In this document: positions 1-9,990 of the stretch, piece after piece
Layout of the letters: the number at the start of each line of letters is the position of its first letter
How positions within the stretch are numbered: the stretch's first letter is position 1
NCBI RefSeq assembly: GCF_035594125.1
Contig: NC_087171.1
Coordinates: 17,590,767 to 17,654,766, forward strand
DNA: 64,000 nucleotides
From: Scylla paramamosain
Lineage: Eukaryota > Arthropoda > Malacostraca > Decapoda > Portunidae
Direction of reading: 5' to 3'
The notes under the pieces: model-generated
Told to the model about the DNA's origin: nothing
Database searches by the model: none
What the model saw: the letters and a program-made list of their open reading frames with translations, nothing else
Position numbers and translations under genes: made by a program

Positions 1-1
1 G

Positions 2-296
2 GATGGACGCGGGAAGCTGAAGGAGTACATGGAGGCGCAGGAGGTGGGGGACGAGGATCACCCGGAGTCCTGCTACGACTCCTACGGCCTGCAGTGTCCC
101 GTCAGCGTGTTCAACTACTTCAAGAGTCTTGAGGAGGAAGAGGAGCAGGAGGAAGAGGAGGAGGAGGAGGAGGAGGAGGAGGAGGAGGAGGAGGAGGAGG
201 AGGAGGAAGCCAGTCATCGTAACCATATTCATCACTTCGATCACCATCACTACCACCATCACCATCATCACCACCACCAACACCAACACAACTATG
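2..296 (+). CDS. Probable upstream coding exon with Glu-rich and His-rich tracts
   Basis: The frame beginning at base 2 is open from the window edge and has non-repetitive coding-like sequence (ESCYDSYGLQCPVSVFNYF near residues 20-40). A long glutamate run encoded by GAG repeats follows, and then a His/Gln-rich stretch ending at NYG. The exon starts outside the window. I place the donor at TATG/GTAACG (296/297). An alternative weak donor is TCATC/GTAACC (218/219), and both leave phase 1. Phase 1 joins in frame to the exon at 17702 and also to a short candidate terminal exon at 491. I do not recognise the protein domain. Membership in the KY-like gene is inferred only from strand and phase, and it could be the end of a different gene. 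The acidic run followed by a histidine run is unusual and may vary in length between individuals because it is made of microsatellite DNA. Confidence 0.5.
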
Positions 297-301
297 GTAA
301 C

Positions 302-377
<76 letters not shown>

Positions 378-490
378 TGTGTGTGTGTGTGTGTGACTTA
401 TATTCAAAAGTAGAGGATATGGTGATGATGATGTAGTAACTGTAGTAGAAGTAATTTTTGTTGTTGTTGTTGTTGTTGTTGTTGTTTCAG

Positions 491-555
491 CTGATGTTGC
501 TGAAGAGATACAAAGAATAAATGATATTGGATGCCTCTACTGCATGAGTTTATAG
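491..555 (+). CDS. Candidate short alternative terminal exon
   Basis: A TTG-rich pyrimidine tract ending in TTTCAG at 490 is followed by a frame that reads ADVAEEIQRINDIGCLYCMS and stops at a TAG near 553-555. The phase (1) matches the proposed donor at 296. This could be an alternative 3' end giving a truncated acidic protein, or a chance acceptor in intron DNA. There is no cross-species or transcript support, so confidence is low. Confidence 0.2.
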
Positions 556-563
556 TACACTAG

Positions 564-667
<104 letters not shown>

Positions 668-879
668 GAAATTTAAAAAACAGTTTAGAGAGTGGAGGAA
701 GCAATGACTCACTCACTCACTCACTTTCCCTGAGGCGTATTACAATGGCTGAGTGTTGCTTGCGGAGGAAATAGACCTGAGTGAACTGATGTGCTTCTTC
801 CTGCGAGTTACTCAGTGTATTCCAAGTGCAGGTTATTAAAAGTACAAAACTAACAACTCTCGATTTTTCTTTCCCCTCA

Positions 880-970
880 TTCATTCATTCAGTCATTCAT
901 TCAGTCAGTCAGTCAGTCAGTCAGTCAGTCAGTCAGTCAGTCAGTCAGTCAGTCAGTTAGTCAGTCAGTC
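880..970. repeat. (AGTC)n/(ATTC)n tetranucleotide array
   Basis: CATT units run into about 17 AGTC units. Confidence 0.95.
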
Positions 971-1103
971 AATTCCTTATGAGTCTGTAGGCTATTTGGA
1001 AGGAGGTGACTCACGTGAAAAAGAAAAAAAGAAGAAAGAAAAGAAGAAGAAAACATCTTTATATCTCCCTCTATTCCCTTTAGTATCATTTACTTGGAAT
1101 GAG

Positions 1104-1123
1104 TAATAATAATAATAATGATG

Positions 1124-1170
<47 letters not shown>

Positions 1171-1171
1171 T
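1104..1171. repeat. (AAT)n microsatellite
   Basis: AAT units with two GAT interruptions. Confidence 0.95.
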
Positions 1172-1454
1172 ATGAAACACCTTTAGTTTTCCCTCTCTTT
1201 ACTTTTCAACTTCACTCACACACCTTAGTCAGAGAAACAAAACACAGCGCACAATTTGAAAACACTGCTAAATGTCTCTAGTCTGCTCAAGGAAAGGAGT
1301 AAGAATCCCTTAGCACAACAGTTCCCCGGTAGTCTGGCTGATATCCTTTGTATTTATCTCTGCGAGGAGTGTCTGCTGAGCGGCGTCGCTTGAGAGGAAG
1401 GAAATGGTGATGTCATGCAGTAAAAGAGAGCGTGACAAGCATTCATTCATCTGA

Positions 1455-1505
1455 CACTCACTGACTGACTGACTCACTCACTCACTCACTCACTCACTCA
1501 CTCTC

Positions 1506-1567
<62 letters not shown>
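1455..1567. repeat. Compound (CACT)n-(CT)n array
   Basis: CTGA/CACT tetranucleotides to about 1503, then about 29 CT units. Confidence 0.9.
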
Positions 1568-1570
<3 letters not shown>

Positions 1571-1690
1571 CCCTAATTCTCTAGAAACGCCTTTTTTTCT
1601 TTTTCCTTTTTTTTCTTTTTTTTTTTTTTTGCTATTCATTTACCCTTATTACGATTCCTGACTCGCTGGTCAATGGGCGGAGCCTTTACC

Positions 1691-2437
1691 TCAGCGGCGG
1701 GCGTCCTCAAAGGTGAGCTCTAGGCGCGCGTCAAGGAGAACGTTCAGACCGATCACCAAAGAGTCGCCAACACCCTGGACGCAGAAGGACGTGGTCGCTG
1801 AGTGGCCGAGAAAGGTGACGTGTACCTCGGCGGTCTGGCCCACGATTGGGATCCTGCCAGTGATGCTGGCGGCGCCGCCACTCTCCACCCAGTGGACCTC
1901 CACCCCGAGCTAGCCCGCCTGGCTGCGTGACATGAAGCAGCAGGTGGCACCAGTATCCAGCAGAGCGGTCATGGGCTGCCCATTGATGGTGCAGCCCACG
2001 TGCAAGCCCTTGGTTTGGGAGGGCGTGGAGAGCGGGTGCAGCTCACCCAGCTCCAGGGTGGGAAAGACTCGGCTACATGCGAGCACACACCTGTGGAGGA
2101 GAAGGGCGTCCATGCCCAGAATGGGGATGGCGGGGGACATCACCACCAGCGCGGGTTGCAGCTATAGGCCGAACTGGCAATGAAGCGGCTCCCGCACCCT
2201 CCCGTGGATGGTGGGGCTGTACTGCGACACCTCATTATGGAGGTACACACCCGGCAGGAGTTCCAGCCGCTCCAGCAGGCCAGCGTCCCTGGCGATGTCA
2301 TAGGGAAGCAACGACACGTTGGCCCCGGTGTCCACCAGGAAGTCAACCTTGACGCCCGCCACGCGAGCCTCCAGCAGTAGCTTTCTGTCTTTGTATTTCA
2401 AAGGAAGCGTACGGATCTCCATGTATGAAGAAGACAT
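1691..2437 (-). pseudogene. Broken tandem retropepsin-like (aspartic protease) remnant
   Basis: On the minus strand a single frame of 249 codons runs from an ATG at 2437 to a TGA at 1691 and is interrupted only by two amber TAG codons, at 2164-2162 and 1912-1910. It encodes two consecutive retropepsin-like domains. The first has the active-site motif FLVDTGANVSLLP and later IPILGMDALL. The second has ALLDTGATCCFM and later SLVIGLNVLL. DTGA followed by a hydrophobic-hydrophobic-Gly motif is the signature of retroviral/retrotransposon aspartic proteases. An in-frame TAA lies just upstream of the ATG (2446). No reverse transcriptase or integrase is visible nearby. It is most likely a decayed retroelement protease region or a domesticated duplicated copy. 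The frame outside the two stops is intact, so decay may be recent. It is antisense to the host gene intron. Confidence 0.7.
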
Positions 2438-2849
2438 TATTGATTATGGTCAGGATGCCAATAGTCCCATGGTGCTGATATGAAACATGACAATATGAAG
2501 AGTGCAAATTATCTGAACTCCAAGTTCGCAGAACCTTATTAACTTTCACCATATTGCATTACAACCCATTACCTTCAACTCCAAACTCTCAAAAACGGTT
2601 TGGGCTCTCATCTGCACTGACTATAACAGTGATGCGGAGTCGTTATTAAGTTACTACGGTAGTCGAGATAAGTCACAGGAATGTTTGAAGTGCTGTCGAA
2701 TAGATTATAATAGTACACTAGTCCGATAGTCGAGATCCCAAAAGATTACGAGTTACTCCTTTGCTGTCTGCGCCCGCGGGCTGTGCCATGATCCAAGCTG
2801 ATAGCGATGAAGAGAAAGAGGAAGAAGAGGGCTGGAAAGAAATAAAAAT

Positions 2850-2850
<1 letters not shown>

Positions 2851-2877
<27 letters not shown>
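2851..2877. repeat. (CA)n microsatellite
   Basis: About 13 CA units. Confidence 0.9.
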
Positions 2878-2881
<4 letters not shown>

Positions 2882-3159
2882 TATATTATTACGCGGCATT
2901 CTGTGATCAGAATGAACAGGAGATAAGGTAACATGCAAGAAAGTGAAAAGGTAGCACACAGCTTTCAAGTAGCGTGACCACGTACAAGGCAGCTCCCGAA
3001 ATTGATATTATCCGTACCTTCAATTCTTCTCTTATTCATAATGGATGCGATGGAAATACATAATTTCTTAGCACATGGCGTAGATTCAGCTCTTGGCACA
3101 CTTCCATTGCGTATGTAAAGAAAAGAAAACCTGAATAAAGACTAAGTGAGGTTTAAGGA

Positions 3160-3435
3160 GTGGGTGGAGGGACAAAGAGACAGGCGCGGGGACAAGGCGA
3201 CGAAGGGTGGGACAGTTGGGTCAGCGAGCGCGGCAGAGTGGCAGTAGCGACCGTTCAGCCGCGGACTTCGGTTACTGACGGTACGGTCTCCGCCAAGCAA
3301 GCTCTTAGCCCCGCACACTCCCCGGCTAAGTGCTGTGGCGGATGCTGCGGCGGCCAGGGATGTAGAGGTGTGTGTTGCCCCGCGGGTCTTACTGTCTTGA
3401 GGTATCTCTGCTGGAAGGAGCGTGAGTAGGAGTAA
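3160..3435 (+). other. CpG-rich patch, possible alternative 5' exon or promoter
   Basis: This segment is distinctly GC- and CpG-rich against an AT-rich intron. It contains an 89-codon open frame whose C-terminal part is cysteine-rich (KCCGGCCGGQGC). A donor-like GGAGC/GTGAGT sits near 3423. There is no TATA motif or recognisable domain. It may be an alternative first exon/promoter of the host gene, or simply a GC-rich repeat fragment. Confidence 0.25.
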
Positions 3436-3951
3436 CGTGTTTGTAGGGATGTATGGGAAATGCGGTAAGGTGATATTGCGCGGGGTATTTGATATGGAGA
3501 ATCAAATACAAACATGCGTAAGATGTACATACAGCAAATCCATACGTTGCTTATCCGCTAACGCAAATAATTAATGTTTTCAGTATCATAATACGGTTTG
3601 AAAATACGCAGATGCTTTAGATTCTACACATGTGGCGCGAATGTCAGTCAGGAAAGGCTGTCTGATCCGTGGTAATACAGTAACTCGTGTTAATTAAGAG
3701 ACTACGTGCATTTTTCTCTTTAATTTTTCAGTGCATGGAGACTTTAGTGTGTATATCTTCTTTCCGATCAATTGTTTCTAAAGATGTGCTCTCTGCGGCG
3801 GCCGTGCGATGAAGTCTTAGGTAATTGTGCTCACTTTCCTTCGTCACTGTTCTTGGTCATAACTCGGCTAGCAGGGAAATGAATTATCTCGATCCCTGTT
3901 TTTAAAATTGGTCCATATTTTGACATGATACAACACATTCAGAATAAGGGG

Positions 3952-4167
3952 CGTATTCTTAAACGTTTCTTCTCTTATAAAGGATATTTTTACAAGTTAT
4001 GGAGATGATTGGTCGGATTCTCATGGGTGTTTCTCGCAATGGTGACGCAGGATCTTTCTTCAACTAGCATTAAAAACACGAAAACATCATTGAAAACCGC
4101 TGACAACTTTCGTTCGAACCTTTTAAAAGTTGTTGAGACAAGACTCCAAAACGTTTAGGAATTATGG
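3952..4167 (+). repeat. Family A MITE-like element, nearly full length
   Basis: Starts with CGTATTCTTAAACGTTT and ends AAACGTTTAGGAATTATG, an imperfect terminal inverted repeat. The core GGAGATGATTGGTCGGATTC and the ATTAAAAACACGAAAACATC block match other copies in the window. Confidence 0.75.
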
Positions 4168-4601
4168 GTCTATATCCGATGATTTTCGTTGAAGATATTC
4201 AAACCGACGAATATTTCCAAAGGGTGTTGTTGTTTCCTAACGGTTAAAAAAAAAGTAAATAAATGAATAAATAGATATTGTTCTGTGCAGTGCACCTGTT
4301 AATCAGGCTACAAGTTGTGTTTCTGTTGCTAGCCCAGTCTGGCATGAGCAAAGAGGCCAAGGAAATATGTGTGAAATGAAGACTTGCTTGCTCTGAAATT
4401 CAGACCTGAAGAAGTGGAGGATTGCAGTGAAAACACGATTCACTTTTTTACCTTGAAAGACAGGCCAATATTTATGTAGATCATGCATGAATATCTTATC
4501 TGAATTATTTTTCTATACGAAAGCATGCCGGCATCGATATTCTTGATCACATTTATTTACACAATTGACTGGAAGCATCACTGGGAACACTCTCAGGCCT
4601 G

Positions 4602-4805
4602 TCTTCAAATGTTTCGGCGTCATATCTTTATTTAAAACAGACCCCCAGTGAAGTTATTAAAGTTTTTAGGGGTGTTTTCATGATTGTAGTGATAGTTTAG
4701 GAAAGGTTCGATACTATTAATGGGAGAAAAAGTGGGAATCTGACTAAACATTTCTGTAACTTTTGAAAATATTACTATCAAAAGCTCAAAGTGTTTAAGA
4801 GCCCG
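4602..4805 (-). repeat. Family A MITE-like element, inverted
   Basis: Begins with CAAATGTTTCGGCGTC and ends AAAGTGTTTAAGAG, the reverse complement layout. The core GGTGTTTTCATGATTGTAGT is shared with other inverted copies. Confidence 0.7.
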
Positions 4806-5309
4806 ACTGTTGATACTACAGGGTGTGGCTGACAAGCTATCGACGTCTAGGGCTTGGTTTCTTTCAAATAATCAAATAATAATAAAAAAAATTCTAGTTC
4901 CTCATTTGCCAGTAACAAGAAAGATGCACTAGTGTAGGTAGGTTTATCCACGCCTGTCAAATGAACACATCCTCTATATATAATCATCGCGTCTAGAAAC
5001 TTCCCATATGATGTGTCCTTACTTTCCCCTCGACCAAGAATCCCAGTGCACACAGCTCACGTCAATACGAGTATCTGGAGAGCCGTTATGGTGTGCTGCA
5101 TAGTGCATGAATTCGTGGGATTAGCCTTGCCGCTGTGTACATGTAAGGGACTCATTCAATATTTATCCAGATAGTGCTGATGCGAAACAGGCGTGCGTGT
5201 ATTCTTCATGAATATAAAGGGGAATATTGAAGCTTCACTCTGACTCCTAAGAAATATCTCCGCCCGAGCGTAAGGTTTCACAAAAAAAAAAAAAAAAATG
5301 AATAGGGAA

Positions 5310-5420
5310 AGCTGCATGAGGCTAGGTCAACACGCGGCAATTCCTGTATGAAACATAGATATTATATACTTATACCCACCTTGCATCTCTATCACAACCT
5401 ACCACCCCTGTCCCCAACTA
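5310..5420 (-). repeat. Family B LINE 3' tail fragment
   Basis: Contains GGCAATTCCTGTATGAAACA and a following ATA/CCACC-rich part. This is the reverse complement of the tail TTTATACAGGRACTGCCACG seen after the RT-terminal copies at 39110, 53115 and 54245. Confidence 0.5.
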
Positions 5421-5489
5421 TCCTGTATCTATCATTTCTTTTTCCCTCAACACGTGTACAGCCACGCTAAATCTAAGGTTAGATTTAAA

Positions 5490-5705
5490 AAAAAGAGAGA
5501 TAGGGAGGAATGGGTTCTCAAATAGATTGAAAGATGAATGAAATGGACTCAGAAATCAGGTTGTGAGTGGCGAGTCGTTAGGGAGATTTAAAAGAAGATT
5601 GGACGGATGAGAATGCGTAAGTAGATATATTTTATACAGGAACTGCTACGTTTGAATCTTATCTTTTCTTGCAGCTTCCCTTATTTTCTTATGTTCATAT
5701 GTTCT
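5490..5705 (+). repeat. Family B LINE 3' end with decayed RT C-terminus
   Basis: Translation in shifted frames reads NQVVSGESLGRFKRRLDG, the usual last block of a non-LTR retrotransposon ORF2 (pattern WNxLPxxVVxxxSxxxFKxRLD). A tail with TTTATACAGGAACTGCTACG and CTTCCCTTATTTTCTTATGTTC-like sequence follows. Confidence 0.65.
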
Positions 5706-6425
5706 TTCCTTCATGTGGCCTCGCCGATGTACAAGACAAGGACCTGTGTGATGCTTAGTGACCTGTCCTCAGGAAGCCAAGCTGGTTAATTTTTTTTGTA
5801 ATTCTCTTTCCCTTCATTGACTGTTTTAAATATTTTGCTCACCGCCGCAGTGTTGAGAAAGACAGACAGACAGAGAGAGAGGGAGAGAGAGAGAGAGTCA
5901 TAAATATAACTCGTAAACTGAGAGGAATGTTTCAGACATAGCATTTTCCAAGAACCAATTTGTATTATTGTAAAAAAATCATCATATCGCCTCAAGAACT
6001 GCTGCTAACCATTTTGAAAAGCGTCAATTCATCGTGACCAAATTTGTTCCATAAACCATCTACCTGAATATCTGAAAAAAAAAGGAAGAAAATATCATGA
6101 AAGACTAAAATCAACATTAAATAAACCAGTGAAGGATTTTTTTTCCCTACAAGTGAAGAAGACTGAAGCAAAGATAAAAAAAAGCAAAAAAAATAAAAAA
6201 AGATAAAAATAAAAATAACCCGCTAATGTAAGAGCTATATACAAAAATAGCTCACCAGTATTATGTGTTCATATACAACTATTATCAACTTATTTACTCT
6301 TTCATTCATCATCCATTTACTTATTGAATGATTCTTTCTGTTTATCTGTGCATTATTTATCAACCGAATTAGCAAATCATACTAAAGCAAATAATAAATG
6401 TTGCAGAAAGAAATGGCAAGGCATG

Positions 6426-6428
<3 letters not shown>

Positions 6429-6504
<76 letters not shown>
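6429..6504. repeat. (GA)n microsatellite
   Basis: About 38 uninterrupted GA units. Confidence 0.95.
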
Positions 6505-6509
<5 letters not shown>

Positions 6510-6575
6510 CCTCACTGGTAAAGTCCTTGGATGTTAAACAAACAAATATTCGAGTCCCGCTCAATCTCTAATAGT
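6510..6575 (+). repeat. tRNA-derived SINE-like fragment
   Basis: CACTGGTAAAGTCCTTGG resembles a polymerase III A box region and ATTCGAGTCCCGCTC resembles a B box, about 30 bases apart as in a tRNA head. No cloverleaf was verified, so it is more likely a SINE head than a functional tRNA. Confidence 0.4.
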
Positions 6576-6750
6576 CTGTGCGTGCGTGCGTGCGTGCGTA
6601 CAAGTGGGCGAGAGGGAGGCAGCAGCTGTGGGTCGATTGAGTATCTGGGGTTGTACTCAAGTCCGGGGTACTGAATTATCCTTTTCCGGGTCATTACCAC
6701 GATATGAGACAAGGATTCGGTGGGAGTGGCGGATCTGTTACTTATTTAAA

Positions 6751-6865
6751 CACTTGGAACTTTCATTAAGATAATTTTCAAAGGATACAGAGATTATTCG
6801 ACTTCTCAGGATTTTTCTCATATTCACGGGCGTGGAATCCTTGTTGAATGATCACTTGAATCACG
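6751..6865 (+). repeat. Family A partial copy (5' half)
   Basis: ATTTTCAAAGGATACAGAGATTATTCG and the following TCTCAGGATTTTTCTCAT match the family A 5' half. The rest is missing or diverged. Confidence 0.5.
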
Positions 6866-6894
6866 CAAACTTGATTTTTTTAATTATTTTAACT

Positions 6895-6990
6895 AGAGCA
6901 TGTAAAATCTAGCATCTTGAGAGGGTGAACGTACGCCCTGAAGTATTTAACTGTGTTCGTGTTCAAGTCCTAGTGGGCGGTAACAATATA
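6895..6990 (+). repeat. Possible second tRNA-like SINE head
   Basis: GTGTTCAAGTCCTAGTGG resembles a B box. The upstream A-box candidate is weak. Confidence 0.25.
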
Positions 6991-7154
6991 GCTCAGTAGC
7001 GCGAAATATATATTTACTGCTAACCATAGGACTGTAGAGTAGATATGTTACACCGCGTCACGTAAGGTTTTCATATTTTTTACGTAAAGATTCTACACTA
7101 ATATGGGGTGTTCATCAAAGAAAACGTTTGTATATGGATTTTGTTTATGTTTTT

Positions 7155-7460
7155 TTGTACTGCCAGTCTGTCTTCCTTATTGCCAAGACGTCTTCTGTCT
7201 AGCGTGCGATTCCTGTTGCCAATTTGTCTTCTGGTTAGTTTGTGATTTTCTATTGTCCATCTGTTTTCTGTCTAGCTCATGATTCCTTGTTGCCTAAATT
7301 TCCTGTTTACCTTTTGATTTCCTCTTGGCAGTCCGTCTTCTGTCTAATTTTTTATCCTTGTTACCAATCTGTCCTGTCTAGCTTGTGAATCCCTGTTGTC
7401 AATTTGCTCTCTGTCCAGCCTGCGATTCTCTATTGCAAATCTGTCTTCTGTCTTTGAGGT
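7155..7460. repeat. Minisatellite, about 45-bp unit, about 7 copies
   Basis: A diverged unit recurs: TTGCCAATCTGTCTTCTGTC followed by TAGCTTGTGATTCCTG or a variant. GTCTAGC/GTCCAGC/GGTTAGT anchors recur at roughly 45-base spacing. The copies differ by substitutions and small indels, so the array is old. Confidence 0.7.
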
Positions 7461-7789
7461 TAGCTTGGTTAGTGTGAGGAAAGTTAAGATTCATGATGTA
7501 GTATAGGTGACGAAAGTGGGGGAACGCCGGATACGACTCCATAAGGTTTGTTGTTACTGGTGTGTTGGATTGATGGTAGCAATGTTAATGGCATTGACGT
7601 CTTGAACCTCGCAAGGACAGTGCGGTGCCACACCCACGCTGTCGGTTCCGTGTCAATACTTATTTGCTTCTATATAATTAATACAAAGGAACACAAAAGA
7701 AGAACACATGGCAGCAGACCGGTTGGGTGTAGTGAGAATGTTTGTGATGAATTACACTAACTTATCTTGTTACTGCTACTCGATAGCTA

Positions 7790-7853
7790 AAAATATTCAA
7801 AACAACCTTTTCAAATTAGCGAGATAAGACGCCGAAACATTTGAGAATACGGA
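7790..7853 (+). repeat. Family A 3' end fragment
   Basis: Carries GCGAGATAAGACGCCGAAAC followed by ATTTGAGAATACGG, the canonical right end. The 5' part is absent. Confidence 0.65.
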
Positions 7854-7865
7854 CTAGAACCTCAT

Positions 7866-7990
7866 ATAGGCCTAAGAACATGAAAACATAAGAAAATACA
7901 GGAAACAAGAAGTCATCAGGCCTACACGTGGCAGTCTCTGTATAAAACATACCTACCTATTTTCACCTATCATCCCTATCCCTTTAAATG
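7866..7990 (-). repeat. Family B LINE tail
   Basis: AACATAAGAAAATACAGG, then CATCAGGCCTACACGTGGCA, then CTGTATAAAACATACC and CACCTATCATCCCTATCC. This is the inverted tail in its clearest form. Confidence 0.65.
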
Positions 7991-8349
7991 TCTAGTGCTC
8001 AGATTCATCCACTAACTCTCGCTGTAAAAAGAAAGTCGTGGGAAAGTGTAGCATGGACGAGTAGTGGGTGGGTGGGTGCGTGAGCTGCCCCATGACTAAT
8101 AAAACAGCAGCTAAGTGTGTGAGTGTCTGGAATGGACGCTTTATATTTTGTGGAAGAGAAGAGCTGACAGTCACCGCTCCACTAAAGATTGTCTGTCTCT
8201 GCTTTGAGGGAATGGAGTGTTATTTTTTTATTTATTTTATTTTTTTACCGTAACGTGTAAAGGATACAACAATTAGGGAACAAATCCGCAAAGTTGTCGC
8301 TTCCTCGAAAAGTAAAAGAAAAATAGGAAGTTTTCTGTTTCGTCTATTC

Positions 8350-8350
<1 letters not shown>

Positions 8351-8412
<62 letters not shown>
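8351..8412. repeat. (ATT)n microsatellite
   Basis: About 20 perfect ATT units. Confidence 0.95.
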
Positions 8413-8753
8413 TTTACGGATTAATTTCTCTGATTGTCTGTGTACTCATTAATACTACTTTCACTACCATAACTACTACTACTACTACTACAATTTCTAT
8501 GGCAATGGTAGGTTACTTTCAATATTCTTTCCGGAACACTGGAATAGGAGAATGATGGGAACAACGCCCTTGACCTCAAAATACCGAAGCGTACTCGGTT
8601 TGGGACTGATAAGGACGGGTGGTAGGCGGTGTTATGTGAGTGGGCGGCTCCCTTCCAGCCTGTGCACCGGTTCCTTGACACACTGAGTACACGTGGACCT
8701 TTAATTATGGAGACTGACAGCATTACAGCCACCCATCACGAGAGCCAATCCAG

Positions 8754-8754
<1 letters not shown>

Positions 8755-8805
<51 letters not shown>
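8755..8805. repeat. (TG)n microsatellite
   Basis: About 25 TG units. The open frames across it are repeat translations. Confidence 0.95.
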
Positions 8806-8808
<3 letters not shown>

Positions 8809-9024
8809 GGAGGGAGTATCGTTCGTAACTTTAGCATGCTTGTTCATCTTATTTATTTGTTTACTTACTTTTTTTGTGCAGGTCAAGGAGAAAAGCCGAC
8901 GGCACGAAATTTTACTGAAAAACCTTCTGATTTGTCGCTTCCCAAAAATAAAACAAGTAGAAGATTTGAAAACGGAAGCCAACATAGTTCTGAAAACATC
9001 AAAATACTCCTCATTTTAAACAGT

Positions 9025-9125
9025 TCAAGTCATAGGGAGGGGAAAAAAAAAAAAAAAAAAAGTAGGGTGCTCCGGAGTTTTACCATTGACCGGGATTAAT
9101 GAGATGGACAGCACAGGAATTAAAC
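9025..9125 (-). repeat. Family C LINE tail fragment
   Basis: TCAAGTCATAGGGAGG, a poly(A) insertion, then TTTACCATTGACCGGGATTA and GAGATGGACAGCAC match the inverted family C tail. Confidence 0.5.
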
Positions 9126-9284
9126 TCAGCAGAAAGTCTTGTGTACTGAAGCCGCCTGAGAGGAAACGAGTAGGCAAGTAAATGGTAATGTCAGAGTAGC
9201 AGCAACGAATAAGAACAATAGGATAGGCAATATAATCAAGGGTAAGATATAAGACTACTTTTACACCCCCAAGGAAATGAAACA

Positions 9285-9462
9285 TGTACAAAGCTACAGA
9301 GATGATCATACGAGTTTTCATGGGTGTTCTTTCCCAGTGATGAGGCAGAATCTGTCTTAAATTATCACTGGAACCAAACAAACGTTCTTGAAAACCTCAG
9401 TAACACCAACTAGAGGCTAATGAAAGTAGCTTAGACACTGAAATGATTAAGGATACTGAGTT
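9285..9462 (+). repeat. Family A copy, left end eroded
   Basis: ACAAAGCTACAGAGATGATC, TTTTCATGGGTGTTC, TGATGAGGCAGAATC and the CACTGGAACC block are in family order. The right end decays to AAATGATTAAGGATAC. Confidence 0.65.
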
Positions 9463-9804
9463 TTGTAATGTTAACCACAGGAGCCCCGCGGAAAATGACA
9501 CGTCGAGCCGCACAGCATTACATCTCTAGCTTCGTTACGTGATTAACCTTAGCTCGCATGATCGTTGACTGAGAGGTGTGTCACGCGAGCACACTCACTC
9601 TTCGCCTACATATCATAATACGCAATCCACAGCGTTCTTTAATCCAAGCCCGTGAGTTTGTTAGTTTTCCTCAAAGAGTTCCTAACGCACTTCTCTCCTG
9701 GATGTTCGAGTTTTACTTAGCTATGATACGATTTTTTGTGATTGCCTTGTCCGATTCATTAACTCTCTGCCTGTTTGTTTTCTCCCCTTTCTATGACTTC
9801 TATT

Positions 9805-9990
9805 TATTCTCACCCTAGTGCTGTCCACCTCAATGCAAGAGTTAATGAGTGCCTTTCTCTTTCATCGCTTTCACTAGTAAATTTTGGAACTGTCTGTCTG
9901 TCTTCAGTTTCATCGCTTCCTATGGGTCAAACTATTTCGAGGGGGGAGTGTCAAGGCATTTTTGGGTTTGAATCTTTCTGTTTTCTTTTA
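9805..9990 (+). repeat. Family C LINE 3' end with RT C-terminal remnant
   Basis: Reads roughly ARVNECLSLSSLSLVNFGT in one frame, matching the family C block ARVN-x-YL-x-SF-x2-FTGKLWN. CTGTCCACCTCAATGCAAGAG occurs in nearly the same form at 35550 and 35690. Confidence 0.6.

Noticed and set aside
4303..5053. Three short minus-strand frames
   Set aside because: The middle frame coincides with a family A copy, and the flanking frames show no conserved protein features.
8629..9099. 156-codon plus frame
   Set aside because: Crosses a GT microsatellite and a LINE tail with a poly(A) run; no domain.
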